From: Anaerolineae bacterium
Lineage (GTDB): Bacteria > Chloroflexota > Anaerolineae > Aggregatilineales > J027
Length of the DNA: 42,909 nt
Assembly: GCA_019913005.1 (NCBI GenBank)
Contig: JAIOHL010000253.1
Span: 1-42,909, forward strand
Direction of reading: 5' to 3'
The notes under the pieces are model-generated. The model worked only from the letters and a program-made list of their open reading frames with translations. It was not told the origin of the DNA and did no database searches. The translations under genes and the position numbers were made by a program. Position 1 is the stretch's first letter. Each line of letters starts with the position of its first letter. Positions 14,769 through 24,308 of the stretch are shown here, one piece after another.

Positions 14769-16712
14769 ATGCGTAAACTTGGCCTTTATTTTTTGGCTAT
14801 ATTACTCTTGGTCACTTTGGCCCCTGTCGGTAACCTCGTAAATGCACAGGGAACCTATCACGAATCTCCAATGTTAGCTGCACTGGTTGAAGCTGGAGAG
14901 TTGCCACCCGTCGAAGAGCGTTTGCCAACGAATCCACGACTCGTGGAACCCTTCAAAGAAGTTGGTCAATACGGCGGTGCAATGCGTATGGGCTTCGTTG
15001 GGAACAATCCCGGTTGGGGCGGTATGTGGTATGTGACAGGTTGGGAAAACCTCGCCTCTTGGGCGCCTGATTTCTCCGGCGTTGTCCCTAACATTGCGGA
15101 AAGCTGGGAAGTCAGCGATGATGTGCGTGAATACACCTTCCACCTACGTGAGGGGATGAAATGGTCAGACGGCGCACCCTTCACCGCCGATGATATTATG
15201 TTCTACATTGAGGACATTCTATTCAATGTAGAATTATCGCCTGCTGGCCCAAGCGCCGACTGGTTACCCCGTGAAGGTGCTGCGGACTTCCGTGCTGAGA
15301 AAATTGATGATTACACAGTCAAGTTCATCTTCGCTAATCCCTACGGTACATTCCTGTACACCCTTCCCCAATGGAATGGTCGTCATATCACATGGTTCCC
15401 GAAACATTATTTGTCACAGTTCCATGCGGACTACAATCCCAATGTTGCTGATCTTGTCGCCGAAACCGAAGGCGCAGAAGACTGGGTAAGCCTCTTCAAC
15501 ATCAAAGCCTCTGGCCCCACAGAAGATACCAATAATTACTTCAACAATTTGGAACGCCCTCTGCTCTTCCCGTGGATTCCAACCAGTGTACTGGGTGGTA
15601 GCACCGAGATGAACATGGAGCGTAATCCCTACTACTGGAAAGTTGATACTGAAGGCAATCAACTACCCTACATTGATGAGGTCATCGGGGTGTCTTACCA
15701 AGATGACGAAGCCCGTAATCTCGCGATGGCAAATGGCGATATTGATTACATCAAAGACGCGACAGGTCGTGAATTCTTCTTCGATGCCCTCGATTCTGGT
15801 GCGCCACTGGCGATGTCCTTCTGGAATGACGAAGCCGGCAATACCAACTCGATTCACTTTAATTTCAATACACAAGACACCGTGCTTGCGGAAATCTTCC
15901 AAGACATCAACTTCCGTATCGGGCTGTCGCACGCGATCAATCGTGAAGAGATAATCGAAATTGTCCATCAGGGACAAGGTACACCTGCACAGGTTGCACC
16001 GCTCGAAAGCTCACCTCTATACAATGAACGCCTCGCCACGCAGTATATTGAATACAATGTTGACCTTGCAAATGAATATCTTGATAAGGTCGCCCCAGAC
16101 CGAGACTCCGATGGGTATCGCTTGCGTTCAGACGGTGAACGGCTGTCTTTCGTCCTCTCAGTACCAAATTCTGAGGCATGGATGGCCAATTGGGTATCCG
16201 TTGGTGAATTACTGGTTGGCTATTGGGAAGCTGTGGGTGTTGAAACTCTCCTCGATGCTGTCGCGTCCGACGTGATGACCGAACGCCGTGAACAGAATAA
16301 CTTCGAAGCCACCATCTTCACTGGAGAAGGTGGTGCGGGCCTGACCCCGATTCTTCAGCCGCGCTACTACGTCCCCGGCGAATATGACAGCCTGTTTGGG
16401 GTTAGCTGGTACTACTGGTGGGTAGGCGCACAGGATACCGTGAATGTTGAGCCACCACAAGACATAAAAGACCTGCGCGTGCAGTTTGAGCAGGTGGGTC
16501 AACAACCCACTCAGGAAGCTCAGGTTGCAGCGATGACTGAGATTTTGAATGTTGCGGCGGATAAATTCTGGGTCATTGGTATCTCGCGTCCCGGGAATGG
16601 CTTCCAGCCCTATCATGAACGAATTGGGAACTTCCCCGATCAATGGATTCATGGCTGGGGTGAAGGTGTTGAAAAGATTACCTACCCTGAGCAATGGTAT
16701 CTGAAGCAATAA
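14769..16712 (+). CDS. ABC transporter substrate-binding protein, family 5 (Dpp/Opp type)
   Basis: A 647-residue exported binding protein. It has a clear Sec signal peptide (hydrophobic 4-22, probable cleavage after VNA at 26) and the family-5 body found in dipeptide/oligopeptide and several oligosaccharide binding proteins. Typical stretches are PNIAESWEVSDDVREYTFHLR and KWSDGAPFTADD. No lipobox is present. In a locus with GH43 and GH39 and sugar-type LacI operators, a xylo-oligosaccharide or other glycan ligand is more likely than peptides. The Thermotoga xyloside and cellobioside transporters are precedents of the same family. GAGGAG precedes the ATG. A stable hairpin follows its stop codon and probably raises its expression over that of the permeases. 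Confidence 0.9.
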   Translation: MRKLGLYFLAILLLVTLAPVGNLVNAQGTYHESPMLAALVEAGELPPVEERLPTNPRLVEPFKEVGQYGGAMRMGFVGNNPGWGGMWYVTGWENLASWAPDFSGVVPNIAESWEVSDDVREYTFHLREGMKWSDGAPFTADDIMFYIEDILFNVELSPAGPSADWLPREGAADFRAEKIDDYTVKFIFANPYGTFLYTLPQWNGRHITWFPKHYLSQFHADYNPNVADLVAETEGAEDWVSLFNIKASGPTEDTNNYFNNLERPLLFPWIPTSVLGGSTEMNMERNPYYWKVDTEGNQLPYIDEVIGVSYQDDEARNLAMANGDIDYIKDATGREFFFDALDSGAPLAMSFWNDEAGNTNSIHFNFNTQDTVLAEIFQDINFRIGLSHAINREEIIEIVHQGQGTPAQVAPLESSPLYNERLATQYIEYNVDLANEYLDKVAPDRDSDGYRLRSDGERLSFVLSVPNSEAWMANWVSVGELLVGYWEAVGVETLLDAVASDVMTERREQNNFEATIFTGEGGAGLTPILQPRYYVPGEYDSLFGVSWYYWWVGAQDTVNVEPPQDIKDLRVQFEQVGQQPTQEAQVAAMTEILNVAADKFWVIGISRPGNGFQPYHERIGNFPDQWIHGWGEGVEKITYPEQWYLKQ

Positions 16713-16740
16713 CATAATACGCCAATAGCGTTTCATTTAA

Positions 16741-16767
16741 GGGGTTCTCCGCTAGATGGAGGACCCC
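16741..16767 (+). promoter_or_regulatory. Intercistronic hairpin after the binding-protein gene
   Basis: GGGGTTCTCC and GGAGGACCCC pair over 10 bases (one G-U) with a 7-base loop. No run of T follows. It lies between the binding protein and the first permease. Such hairpins commonly stabilise the upstream mRNA or cause partial termination, giving an excess of binding protein. Confidence 0.65.
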
Positions 16768-16804
16768 TCCCCGCCTAGAACTAGAGTTTAGAAAGAAAAT
16801 AGCC

Positions 16805-17794
16805 GTGCTAAAATATCTTGCCCGTCGTTTACTCTTTATGATATTGACTGTTTGGATTATTACGGTGATCGCATTTGTGGTCATCCAAATACCACCGGGC
16901 GATTATGTGACCAACATGGTTACTGAAATGATGTCGCAAGGCTCAGACAGAATAGACCCGGCTGTTACAGAACAGTTGCGCGACCAATATGGCCTGAATG
17001 ATCCCGTCTATATTCAGTATTATAAGTGGATGAAGAACATTGTTACAGAAGGTAACTTTGGATACTCCCTAACATTTAGGCGCGATGCAAGGGTCTTAAT
17101 CATTGAGCGTCTCCCCATGACATTCTTATTGACAAGCTCATCAGTTCTGTTCGTATGGTTTGTCTCCTTACCGATTGGGGTCTTTTCGGCAGTCAAGCAA
17201 TACTCTATTTGGGACTACATAGCGACCTTTATCGGTTTCATCGGAGTAGCGACCCCCAATTTCCTCTTCGCTTTAATCCTGATGTATCTCAGTTATCGTT
17301 ATGGAGGCAAAGCCTTAATTGGCTTATTCTCAAACGAATATGTCAATGCGCCTTGGAGTTGGGCCAGAGTTGCTGACCTGCTGAAGCATATGATCATCCC
17401 CGTGATTATCATCGGCACATCGTATACGGCTGGCTTGATCCGCACGATGCGGGCAAATCTCCTTGATGAACTGAAACGCCCCTATGTTGATGCTGCCCGT
17501 GCAAAGGGCCTTCCCGAAACACGCCTCATCTGGAAATACCCGGTACGCTACGCCCTAAATCCATTTGTGAGCACAATTGGGTGGGCATTGCCCGGACTTG
17601 TCGCGGGTGAGGTAATTGTGTCGATTGTGCTGAATTTGCCAACATCAGGCCCTGTCTTGTTTGAAGCCCTCAAAGAGCAGGATATGTATGTAGCAGCCGG
17701 ATTTATACTCGTTTTGAGCACCTTAACTGTTATTGGAACCTTTATCTCGGATGTGCTACTAGTCATCCTTGATCCGCGCATCCGCCTAGAATAA
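16805..17794 (+). CDS. ABC transporter permease, DppB/OppB type
   Basis: A 329-residue inner-membrane permease with about six helices. The start is GTG with a weak AGAAAG upstream. The EAA-loop region VDAARAKGLPETRLIWKYPVRYALNP, which contacts the ATPase, lies near 222-247. The sequence begins MLKYLARRLLFMI, the usual start of DppB-like subunits, and an N-terminal periplasmic loop carries the family's LRDQYGLNDPVYIQYYKWM. It should pair with the next permease as a heterodimeric channel for the ligand delivered by the binding protein. Confidence 0.9.
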   Translation: MLKYLARRLLFMILTVWIITVIAFVVIQIPPGDYVTNMVTEMMSQGSDRIDPAVTEQLRDQYGLNDPVYIQYYKWMKNIVTEGNFGYSLTFRRDARVLIIERLPMTFLLTSSSVLFVWFVSLPIGVFSAVKQYSIWDYIATFIGFIGVATPNFLFALILMYLSYRYGGKALIGLFSNEYVNAPWSWARVADLLKHMIIPVIIIGTSYTAGLIRTMRANLLDELKRPYVDAARAKGLPETRLIWKYPVRYALNPFVSTIGWALPGLVAGEVIVSIVLNLPTSGPVLFEALKEQDMYVAAGFILVLSTLTVIGTFISDVLLVILDPRIRLE

Positions 17795-17806
17795 GGATTA
17801 ACATTG

Positions 17807-18952
17807 ATGGATACAACTTTAGAACAGCACGAGGCTGTAACGCCTGTGCCAAAGAATACGGCCCATACCGATACCGAGGTATCCGTCGAATTCGCGTCGC
17901 AATGGCGATTAATGTGGTGGAAGTTCCGCAAACATCGTCTAGCAGTTGTGGGCTTGATTATCGTCGTCACCTATTATGTCGTTGCGCTTTTCGCTAACTT
18001 TTTTGCACCGCAATCGCCCAAAACATATATTGCCGAATATGTATATTCGCCGCCACAACAGCTACATTTTTTCCGGGATGGTCGCCTCGCGCCCTATGTT
18101 CATCCGTATACCTATGAACGCGATCCGCTTTCTTACAAGAAAATCTATAAGGTAGATACCGAAACATTCATCCCAGTAGGCTTGTTTGTGCATGGTGATT
18201 CTTACGAGGTATTTGGCCTGTTTGAAACAGATATACACCTTTTCGGCGCAAAAGAACATGGGCAGCCTTTCTACCTGTTAGGCGGTGATACTATCGGGCG
18301 CGATCTTCTTAGCCGTACTATCTTTAGTGCGCGTATTTCCCTAGTCGTTGCATGGGTTGGAGTTTCCATCAGCATGACCATTGGGATTATCCTCGGTGGG
18401 ATATCAGGGTTGCTGGGTGGTATGGTTGATAACATCATCCAACGGCTTATCGAAATTACGATGTCCATCCCTACGCTCCCAATCATTATTGCAATTGCGG
18501 CCTTAGTGCCCATTGATTGGAGCACCCTGCGGGTCTATACCATTATTGTGCTGCTGCTGGCTATAACAGGCTGGACAGGGCTGGCACGTGTGGTTCGGAG
18601 TAAATTCCTAGTGCTGCGTGAAGAAGATTTTGTCCTTGCCGCACGCCTAGATGGGGCGCGTTCCATGCGTTTAATCTTTAGACACATGCTGCCGTCATTT
18701 TACAGTCACATCATAGCTTCCGTCACCCTTGCTTTGCCGGGCATGATTCTGGCCGAGACAGCGCTCAGTTATCTTGGTTTTGGTTTGCGTCCGCCTGCTG
18801 TTAGCTGGGGGGTGCAATTGCAACAGGCCCAGCAGATCAACGTGATTTCAAACTATCCTTGGATGCTGGCACCAGCGATTGCAGTCATTATTATTGTCCT
18901 CGCCTTTAACTTTTTGGGCGATGGATTGCGCGACGCGGCTGACCCGTACTAG
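17807..18952 (+). CDS. ABC transporter permease, DppC/OppC type with enlarged periplasmic segment
   Basis: A 381-residue partner of the DppB-type permease. I start at ATG 17807 with AAGGA 9 bases upstream; a TTG three bases earlier is also open. The OppC N-terminal helix (about 45-65) is followed by roughly 90 residues of soluble, aromatic-rich sequence. GGDTIGRDLLSRTIFSARISL then marks the usual beginning of the permease domain. The EAA loop is AARLDGARSMRLIFRHMLPS. OppC proteins are usually near 300 residues, so the extra segment between helix 1 and the core is notable. It could contact the binding protein. A 7-bp hairpin (18954-18970) follows the stop. Confidence 0.88.
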   Translation: MDTTLEQHEAVTPVPKNTAHTDTEVSVEFASQWRLMWWKFRKHRLAVVGLIIVVTYYVVALFANFFAPQSPKTYIAEYVYSPPQQLHFFRDGRLAPYVHPYTYERDPLSYKKIYKVDTETFIPVGLFVHGDSYEVFGLFETDIHLFGAKEHGQPFYLLGGDTIGRDLLSRTIFSARISLVVAWVGVSISMTIGIILGGISGLLGGMVDNIIQRLIEITMSIPTLPIIIAIAALVPIDWSTLRVYTIIVLLLAITGWTGLARVVRSKFLVLREEDFVLAARLDGARSMRLIFRHMLPSFYSHIIASVTLALPGMILAETALSYLGFGLRPPAVSWGVQLQQAQQINVISNYPWMLAPAIAVIIIVLAFNFLGDGLRDAADPY

Positions 18953-19007
18953 TGTGTATTAAAAATACACGGGCTTCTTGAAATTTAAGTGTTTATAAAG
19001 GTTTATT

Positions 19008-20024
19008 ATGGCAGAGACATTACTTGAAGTAAAAGATTTGCACATCCATTTCTTCACCGACGCTGGTGTGGTAAAGGCTGTTGATGGTGTGGATTTGGTC
19101 ATTCAGCGTGGCAAAACATTGTGTTTGGTAGGGGAGAGCGGTTGCGGCAAAAGTGTAGCCAGCCGTTCATTTCTCAAAATCATCCACAGCCCCGGCAAGA
19201 TTGTGAAAGGCGAACTGCTGTATCACCAATCAGACGGCACGCCGATTGACATCGCTAAACTTGATGAAAAAGGACGGGCTATACGGAGAATACGCGGCAA
19301 GGAAATTGCGATGATTTTCCAAGAGCCGATGTCGTCCCTAAGTGTCATGCACACCATTGGTAATCAGATCATTGAAATGATCCAGCTCCATACAGATGCT
19401 ACCAAGCAAGAAGCCCGCGAACGCGCTATTGAATTATTGCGCCTCGTCGAAATCCCAAGACCAGAACGTTTAATAGATGAATATCCGTTTCGCCTGAGCG
19501 GTGGGATGCGCCAGCGTGCGATGATTGCAATGGTATTATCTTGTAACCCGGCCCTGTTGATCGCTGATGAACCAACAACGGCCCTCGATGTCACTACGCA
19601 AGCCCAAATTCTCGATCTGATGCGTTCGCTGCAAGAAAAATATGATATGGCGATCCTCTTTATCACTCATGATTTAGGGGTCGTCGCCGAAATCGCCGAT
19701 GAAGTGGCCGTGATGTATCTGGGGCGTATTGTGGAGCATGGGGATGTCAATACGATTTTCCATAGTCCAAAGCACCCCTATACCAAAGCCTTACTCGAAA
19801 GCATCCCCAAAATGGCAGCACAGCGTAACCCGTTAAACCCAATAGAAGGGATGGTTCCCAGCCCATTCCGCCGACCAAGTGGCTGTGCTTTTCACCCCCG
19901 TTGTCGCGAACGTATTGAGCAATGCAGTCATGTCGTGCCAGAAATAACGCGACTGAGTGACAGCCATCAGGTGCGGTGTTTATTGGCCTCTCAGAATCAC
20001 GTGCAATTAGAGCGAGAAGTTTAA
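19008..20024 (+). CDS. ABC transporter ATPase, DppD/OppD type
   Basis: A 338-residue cytoplasmic ATPase. The Walker A motif is GESGCGKS (42-49), the ABC signature LSGGMRQR (163-170), and Walker B with catalytic glutamate is LLIADEPT. These are followed by TTALDV and the switch histidine in FITHDLGVV. The C-terminal oligopeptide-transporter extension has GCAFHPRC and a later EQC, the cysteine cluster found in this subfamily. It follows the DppC-type gene by 55 bases and is 1 base from the next ATPase. Together they should form the heterodimeric motor of this importer. Confidence 0.93.
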   Translation: MAETLLEVKDLHIHFFTDAGVVKAVDGVDLVIQRGKTLCLVGESGCGKSVASRSFLKIIHSPGKIVKGELLYHQSDGTPIDIAKLDEKGRAIRRIRGKEIAMIFQEPMSSLSVMHTIGNQIIEMIQLHTDATKQEARERAIELLRLVEIPRPERLIDEYPFRLSGGMRQRAMIAMVLSCNPALLIADEPTTALDVTTQAQILDLMRSLQEKYDMAILFITHDLGVVAEIADEVAVMYLGRIVEHGDVNTIFHSPKHPYTKALLESIPKMAAQRNPLNPIEGMVPSPFRRPSGCAFHPRCRERIEQCSHVVPEITRLSDSHQVRCLLASQNHVQLEREV

Positions 20025-20025
20025 G

Positions 20026-21123
20026 ATGGAAGCACAAACAATAAAGGTAGAGGGACTGTCCATGAATAACCCTCACAATATGTTGGAACTCCGCGATTTG
20101 AAGATGCACTTTCCTATCAATAAAGGCCTATTTGGACAAACAACTGGGCATGTAAAAGCAGTGGATGGGGTCTCGCTGGAAATTCGTAATGGCGAAACCT
20201 TTGGGCTGGTGGGTGAAAGTGGCTGCGGTAAAACAACTATTGGACGTTGTATTGTCCGTGCGTATAACATTACACAGGGACAAATGCTCTATCAGCAGAA
20301 ATCGGGTAATGTTGTTGATCTTGCACACCTGCCCGCTAATCAATTGCGAGGTCTACGACATGAAATTCGTATGATCTTCCAAGACCCGTATTCATCACTT
20401 AACCCGCGTATGACCGTCTTTGAAAATATTAGTGAGGCGCTCAAAATTAGTGGTACACCCCGCAGCGAAATGCAGGAGCGCGTGGCGGTAATCCTGCGGC
20501 GTGTAGGCTTACGTCAAGAATACATGTCACGCTATCCCCATGCCTTTAGTGGTGGCGAACGGCAGCGTATTGTCATTGCACGTTCCCTGATTACTGAACC
20601 GCGTCTGATTGTTGCTGATGAGGCCGTGTCAGCGCTGGATGTCTCGGTGCGTGCTCAGATACTCAACCTGCTTAAAGAGTTGCAGGATGAATTTCAACTC
20701 ACCTTTCTTTTTATCTCGCACGACTTAAGCGTTATCCGTCATATTTGTGACCGTATAGCGGTGATGTATGTTGGAAAACTGGTCGAAATGGCAAGCGGCG
20801 ACGATTTATTCCGCCAGCCAAAACACCCCTATACCGAAGCCTTACTTTCGGCTGTACCTATCACCGATCCTTTGGATAGAGGCAAACGTAGTCGCATTCG
20901 TTTAACCGGTGAAGTCGCTGACCCCTCCAATCCACCAAAGGGGTGCTACTTCCATCCACGATGCGGCTATGCTCAGGATAGATGTTCCACAGAAGAACCG
21001 CAGTCTCGACCTAGAGGACATGACAAAGGTATAGTTAAATGCCATTTTTCAGAAGAACTCAATTTACAAGGCGTTATCGTGGAGGATGGTCATTCGACAT
21101 TAATGGCAGAAAACGCACGCTAG
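20026..21123 (+). CDS. ABC transporter ATPase, DppF/OppF type
   Basis: A 365-residue partner ATPase. The Walker A motif is GESGCGKT (63-70), the signature FSGGERQR (174-181), and Walker B reads [14 protein letters not shown]. The residue after the catalytic glutamate is Ala where Pro is more common. The C-terminal extension has [15 protein letters not shown]. An in-frame ATG at 20062 has a better ribosome site (GAGGG 7 bases away) and would give a 353-residue protein that starts at the usual point for the family, so it may be the real start. It is the last gene of the transporter operon. Confidence 0.92.
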   Translation: MEAQTIKVEGLSMNNPHNMLELRDLKMHFPINKGLFGQTTGHVKAVDGVSLEIRNGETFGLVGESGCGKTTIGRCIVRAYNITQGQMLYQQKSGNVVDLAHLPANQLRGLRHEIRMIFQDPYSSLNPRMTVFENISEALKISGTPRSEMQERVAVILRRVGLRQEYMSRYPHAFSGGERQRIVIARSLITEPRLIVADEAVSALDVSVRAQILNLLKELQDEFQLTFLFISHDLSVIRHICDRIAVMYVGKLVEMASGDDLFRQPKHPYTEALLSAVPITDPLDRGKRSRIRLTGEVADPSNPPKGCYFHPRCGYAQDRCSTEEPQSRPRGHDKGIVKCHFSEELNLQGVIVEDGHSTLMAENAR

Positions 21124-21355
21124 GGAGCCTCAGCCGTTGAATCAGCCCGTTGAAAAAAAGGGGCGATCTTGGATCGGTGGTTAAACTGGCCGACCAATAG
21201 GAAAGGCTTGGCGTTTGCGGCGATTTATTGGTGTGTTGGCGACCCATCAGAAATGAATCATTCGCAACTTGGGTGTCGGCATTGGCACTTTTCCTGTGAT
21301 AAAGTGAAAATGGACACGCTCAAAATACCCTCATTTTAGACTAAATCAGGCAGAA

Positions 21356-21385
21356 TTCCTGCGATAAAATGCATTATCGCAGGAA
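21356..21385. repeat. Perfect inverted repeat, 12-bp arms
   Basis: TTCCTGCGATAA and TTATCGCAGGAA flank a 6-base loop. A directly repeated relative (TTCCTGTGATAA) lies 65 bases upstream. No T-run follows, so it is not a simple terminator. It could be an insertion-sequence end or a protein-binding site. Confidence 0.7.
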
Positions 21386-21426
21386 GCATGAATGCCCGTT
21401 CAATTCTTGTTACCACTCGATTGATT

Positions 21427-21447
21427 CCCTGTTACAGGGGTTTTTTT
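21427..21447 (+). terminator. Rho-independent terminator
   Basis: CCCTG-TTA-CAGGG followed by seven T residues. The stem is short, but hairpin plus T-run is the expected form. It lies about 300 bases after the ABC operon and just ahead of the GNAT gene. Confidence 0.6.
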
Positions 21448-21502
21448 GTTCCGTTGTCCCCGATAAGCCTAGGTTCATAGAACTGAGCGCAGGAGGTGAA
21501 AC

Positions 21503-21979
21503 ATGCAACCGTTCACGATCCGTACTGCACAGCGAGCGGATGCCTCAGCCATCTACGCCATTCATCAAGCATCTCTCATCACCCTCTGTGTGACCCACTA
21601 CCCACTCGATACATTACAGCGTTGGTTTTCCAACAAGTCACCTGAAGGATATTACCCGGCAATTGATGATGGCGAGTTGTTTGTCTGCGAACAGAGTAAG
21701 ATGGCGATAGGTTTTGGGCACGCTGTACCCGGCGAAGTGGTGGCGATCTTTGTGCATCCTGATTTTGCTGGACGCGGTGTGGGAAAGTGCCTGTTACGTC
21801 ATGCCATCCAATGCGCCAGCAAGGATCACGAAGGCCCTATTAAGTTGATTGCTACGCTCAATGCCGAACCGTTTTATGCCAAGCACGGATTTCATGAAGT
21901 GCGACGTTACACCATTGAGCGCGGCGACCTACAATTTCCCGCCGTGGAAATGGAATTGGATGCCGACAAACCCAACTGA
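21503..21979 (+). CDS. GNAT-family N-acetyltransferase
   Basis: A 158-residue GNAT acetyltransferase that would transfer acetyl from acetyl-CoA to an amine. The acetyl-CoA pyrophosphate loop is seen in VVAIFVHPDFAGRGVGKCLL (motif A, GRGVGK). The C-terminal part AEPFYAKHGFHEVRRYTIER matches the usual strand-helix-strand ending. A strong AGGAGGTG lies before the ATG. It appears to be a single gene, downstream of a terminator and ahead of the DUF624 gene by about 190 bases. The substrate cannot be inferred from sequence or neighbours. Confidence 0.88.
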   Translation: MQPFTIRTAQRADASAIYAIHQASLITLCVTHYPLDTLQRWFSNKSPEGYYPAIDDGELFVCEQSKMAIGFGHAVPGEVVAIFVHPDFAGRGVGKCLLRHAIQCASKDHEGPIKLIATLNAEPFYAKHGFHEVRRYTIERGDLQFPAVEMELDADKPN

Positions 21980-22168
21980 CCAACAAGATTGGCATTGGGT
22001 AGCTGGCTCCACATACGCTTCATCGAAGCTATTCAAGCCGCACTATCTTAACGTGCGTTTATGTTTTGCTACTCATTGATTATTTTCAGTACAATAAAGT
22101 GGGTGAATGAGTATCACCCAACCCCATCCGGCAAAAGATATTTTTACCATAAGCTGAAAGACTAGACC

Positions 22169-22804
22169 ATGCGGTTATCCAATTTGGCAGAAACAGCATT
22201 TTGGACAAGGCTGGAAAGAGCGGCTGAGTTCGTCCTCGTAAGTATTTTGTGGGTGATTTTATCGCTGCCCTTGATTACCTTACCCGCCGCGACAGCAGGT
22301 CTATTCGCCGTATGTACCGATTGGGTGCGGGGCAAAGAGAACGAAGCCTTGCAACGATTTCTCAGTGCAATGTTGCGATATGCTTGGAAGGCAACCTTGA
22401 TAGGCTTGGGTAGCGCACTTGGATTGGGATTGGTCGCTGCCAACCTCACCATCTTGCCCGACATGGAACTTCCCTTTGTGCTATTTGCTTTTTCAGTCGG
22501 GATTAGTGTGTTCGTAGGTGGGCTAATCCTCGTGGCAAATCTTTATCTGTGGGTGCTGCTGCTGACTTTTGATTTCCCATCATCCAAATTGGTGAAGATC
22601 GCGCTGCAACTCGCCTTTCAGCATGTCCTGTGGTCAATAGGAGTGCTGCTGGCAGTGGGTGTGGTCGTGCTGGCAAGTCTTTGGCTCTTGCCTGCTGGTG
22701 TCATCGTATTGGTGCTACCCTCCAGCCTTGCTTGGATGATTAGTCGGGGTAGCTGGCGGGTGATTCGCACCTACGAAGGAGAGCTTTTAAGCCAACAACA
22801 ATAG
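22169..22804 (+). CDS. DUF624 / YesL-like membrane protein
   Basis: A 211-residue integral membrane protein with about five hydrophobic helices. It resembles the DUF624 (YesL) family, whose signature is visible in the N-terminal half: ILWVILSLPLITLPAATAGLFA followed by a charged loop and LRYAWKATLIG. The family's function is unknown, but its genes are often linked to sugar ABC transporters and, in Bacillus, to rhamnogalacturonan use. Here it converges on the oxidoreductase/GH78 locus. A short inverted repeat (TGGGTGA/TCACCCA, 22100-22120) lies upstream. Only about 10 bases separated it from the convergent gene before a small element inserted there. Confidence 0.8.
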   Translation: MRLSNLAETAFWTRLERAAEFVLVSILWVILSLPLITLPAATAGLFAVCTDWVRGKENEALQRFLSAMLRYAWKATLIGLGSALGLGLVAANLTILPDMELPFVLFAFSVGISVFVGGLILVANLYLWVLLLTFDFPSSKLVKIALQLAFQHVLWSIGVLLAVGVVVLASLWLLPAGVIVLVLPSSLAWMISRGSWRVIRTYEGELLSQQQ

Positions 22805-22807
22805 CTG

Positions 22808-22979
22808 GCTCGGGTTGCTCTGTTGCGAGGTTCAAAATTAGGTGGGTCGTGGTGAGATTCAAGTTTGGGCAGGTCTTAGCCCTGCCCCTACAAAATGCGG
22901 TTACGATGCGATTCTGTAGGGGTTGGTCTTAGCCCAACCCGGCCTTTGAAACCGAACCTTGCGACAGAGCAGCTCGGGC
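22808..22979. mobile_element. Small non-autonomous element (MITE-like), copy A, with target duplication
   Basis: The 156-base element (22816-22971) starts TGCTCTGTTGCGAGGTTC and ends with the near-inverse ...CGACAGAGCA. It is flanked by GCTCGGGT / GCTCGGGC, an 8-base target duplication with one mismatch. Inside are two larger inverted arms around GGTCTTAGCC. It codes for nothing. A second copy with the same ends lies at 31932-32053. It sits between the convergent stop codons of the DUF624 gene and the oxidoreductase, and the last duplicated base forms part of the oxidoreductase stop codon. Confidence 0.8.
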
Positions 22980-24277
22980 TATCTTTTTTGAGGCAGGAGT
23001 GGAAACAACTCACTCACATTCACCAATTCCCCACGCTGCATAGACAAATTCGCGGAAATCCCGACTAAAACCGAGGCCGCCCCATCAATATGCGATGCTG
23101 CCCGATTTAAGGGGTCTTTCGATGCGGCGGGGTCAAACAGGTCGGCTAGAAGAACTGGGTCTGCTCCACCATGCCCTCCCGTACCTTCATCTATCACAAT
23201 CTCGTGAGGGGACTCGAACATTTTTTGGGTGGTCAGTTGGACGCTTCGGAATTCACCTTTGCTGGCGGCGAGGTTGGCCGGGGTTGCCTGCCCCATAATG
23301 GATTGTGTGCCTTCATGTATAGTTAGCTCCAAGCGCCCTTTTGTTCCGGTAATGGATAAGCGCAAACCCTCCCACGGCGAATAGGCCACTAGCGAATAGG
23401 AAAGCCGAATGCCATTCTGATACTTCACAATCACGCACATGGTATCTTCGATGGTGATGGGTTCGCCAAAGACATTGCGATCCCGTACATAGCCAGAATC
23501 GCCCTCGGCATCAAGATATAGCCCCTTTAAGCCGGGATCGGTATCTAGAAATTTGGCAAAGGGGTCGTTTTTGGCAGCCGCCTCACCTGTATAACGCGCA
23601 TAGCCATAATGTTCGCCCCGTGCTTCAGCGTTGGTCTTTCCATAGAAGTATAGATCACCGCTGGCAAAGACTTGGGCAGGGTAAGAATCAATCCACCAAT
23701 TCACCAAGTCGAAATGATGGGTCGCCTTATGCACCAGCAAGCCACCGGAATTTTGTTTTTCACGATGCCACCGCCGAAAATAATCCGCGCCGTGTGTGGT
23801 GTCTAACATCCATGAGAAATCTACGAACAAGGGTCTGCCAATCGCCCCCTGCATGATGAGTTCTCGCACTTTCGAAAATGTGGGCGCATAACGATAGTTG
23901 AAGGTTACACGCAACGACTTTCCAGTACGGGCAATACCATCATAGATGGCTTGCAGTTTCGCTATATCAATCGTCATGGGTTTTTCGCTGATGACATCAC
24001 ACCCCAGTTCCATGGCCCGCACAATATACGTATGATGGGTGGCATCAACGGTGCAAACTATGACAATATCTGGTCTTGTTTCCTTAATCATGTCCTCAAA
24101 TTGGGCCGGGGCGAACGTCCTACAGGGCTGTGGTAGCTGTTGGTTGTACCAATTCATACGAGTTGGACTCAGGTCACACAGGCCCACGAGACAAGCTGTC
24201 GCCGCATAGGTCTTGGTGATCGCTTCGATAAACATGCCGGCTCGGCCACCAGTTCCAACGATTGCATAGCGTTTCAT
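22979..24277 (-). CDS. Gfo/Idh/MocA-family NAD(P)-dependent oxidoreductase
   Basis: A 432-residue sugar dehydrogenase-type enzyme. The N-terminal Rossmann motif is VGTGGRAGM (7-15), and the family EKP motif with the catalytic-region lysine is seen in [13 protein letters not shown]. The C-terminal alpha/beta domain carries [18 protein letters not shown], the usual HxxD-type active-site stretch. Members oxidise or reduce sugars, inositols and related compounds. It follows GH78 by 31 bases in the same direction with AGAGGAAA before its ATG, so it probably acts on a product of rhamnoside degradation. The exact substrate is not readable from the sequence. Confidence 0.9.
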   Translation of the reverse strand: MKRYAIVGTGGRAGMFIEAITKTYAATACLVGLCDLSPTRMNWYNQQLPQPCRTFAPAQFEDMIKETRPDIVIVCTVDATHHTYIVRAMELGCDVISEKPMTIDIAKLQAIYDGIARTGKSLRVTFNYRYAPTFSKVRELIMQGAIGRPLFVDFSWMLDTTHGADYFRRWHREKQNSGGLLVHKATHHFDLVNWWIDSYPAQVFASGDLYFYGKTNAEARGEHYGYARYTGEAAAKNDPFAKFLDTDPGLKGLYLDAEGDSGYVRDRNVFGEPITIEDTMCVIVKYQNGIRLSYSLVAYSPWEGLRLSITGTKGRLELTIHEGTQSIMGQATPANLAASKGEFRSVQLTTQKMFESPHEIVIDEGTGGHGGADPVLLADLFDPAASKDPLNRAASHIDGAASVLVGISANLSMQRGELVNVSELFPLLPQKR

Positions 24278-24308
24278 TTCGTTTCCTCTATTTTTTTGGG
24301 AATTGAGC

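Larger units (their letters stand above)
21124..21502. other. Gap after the transporter operon with repeats and a terminator
   Basis: This 379-base gap contains TTCCTGTGATAA at 21291-21302, a perfect 12-bp inverted repeat at 21356-21385 built from the related TTCCTGCGATAA, and a terminator at 21427-21447. No open frame resembles a known protein. The repeats may be the end of a lost insertion sequence. Confidence 0.5.

Noticed and set aside
16209-16736. 175-codon frame antisense to the family-5 binding protein
   Set aside because: It is a shadow of a clearly coding strand, with no recognisable domain.
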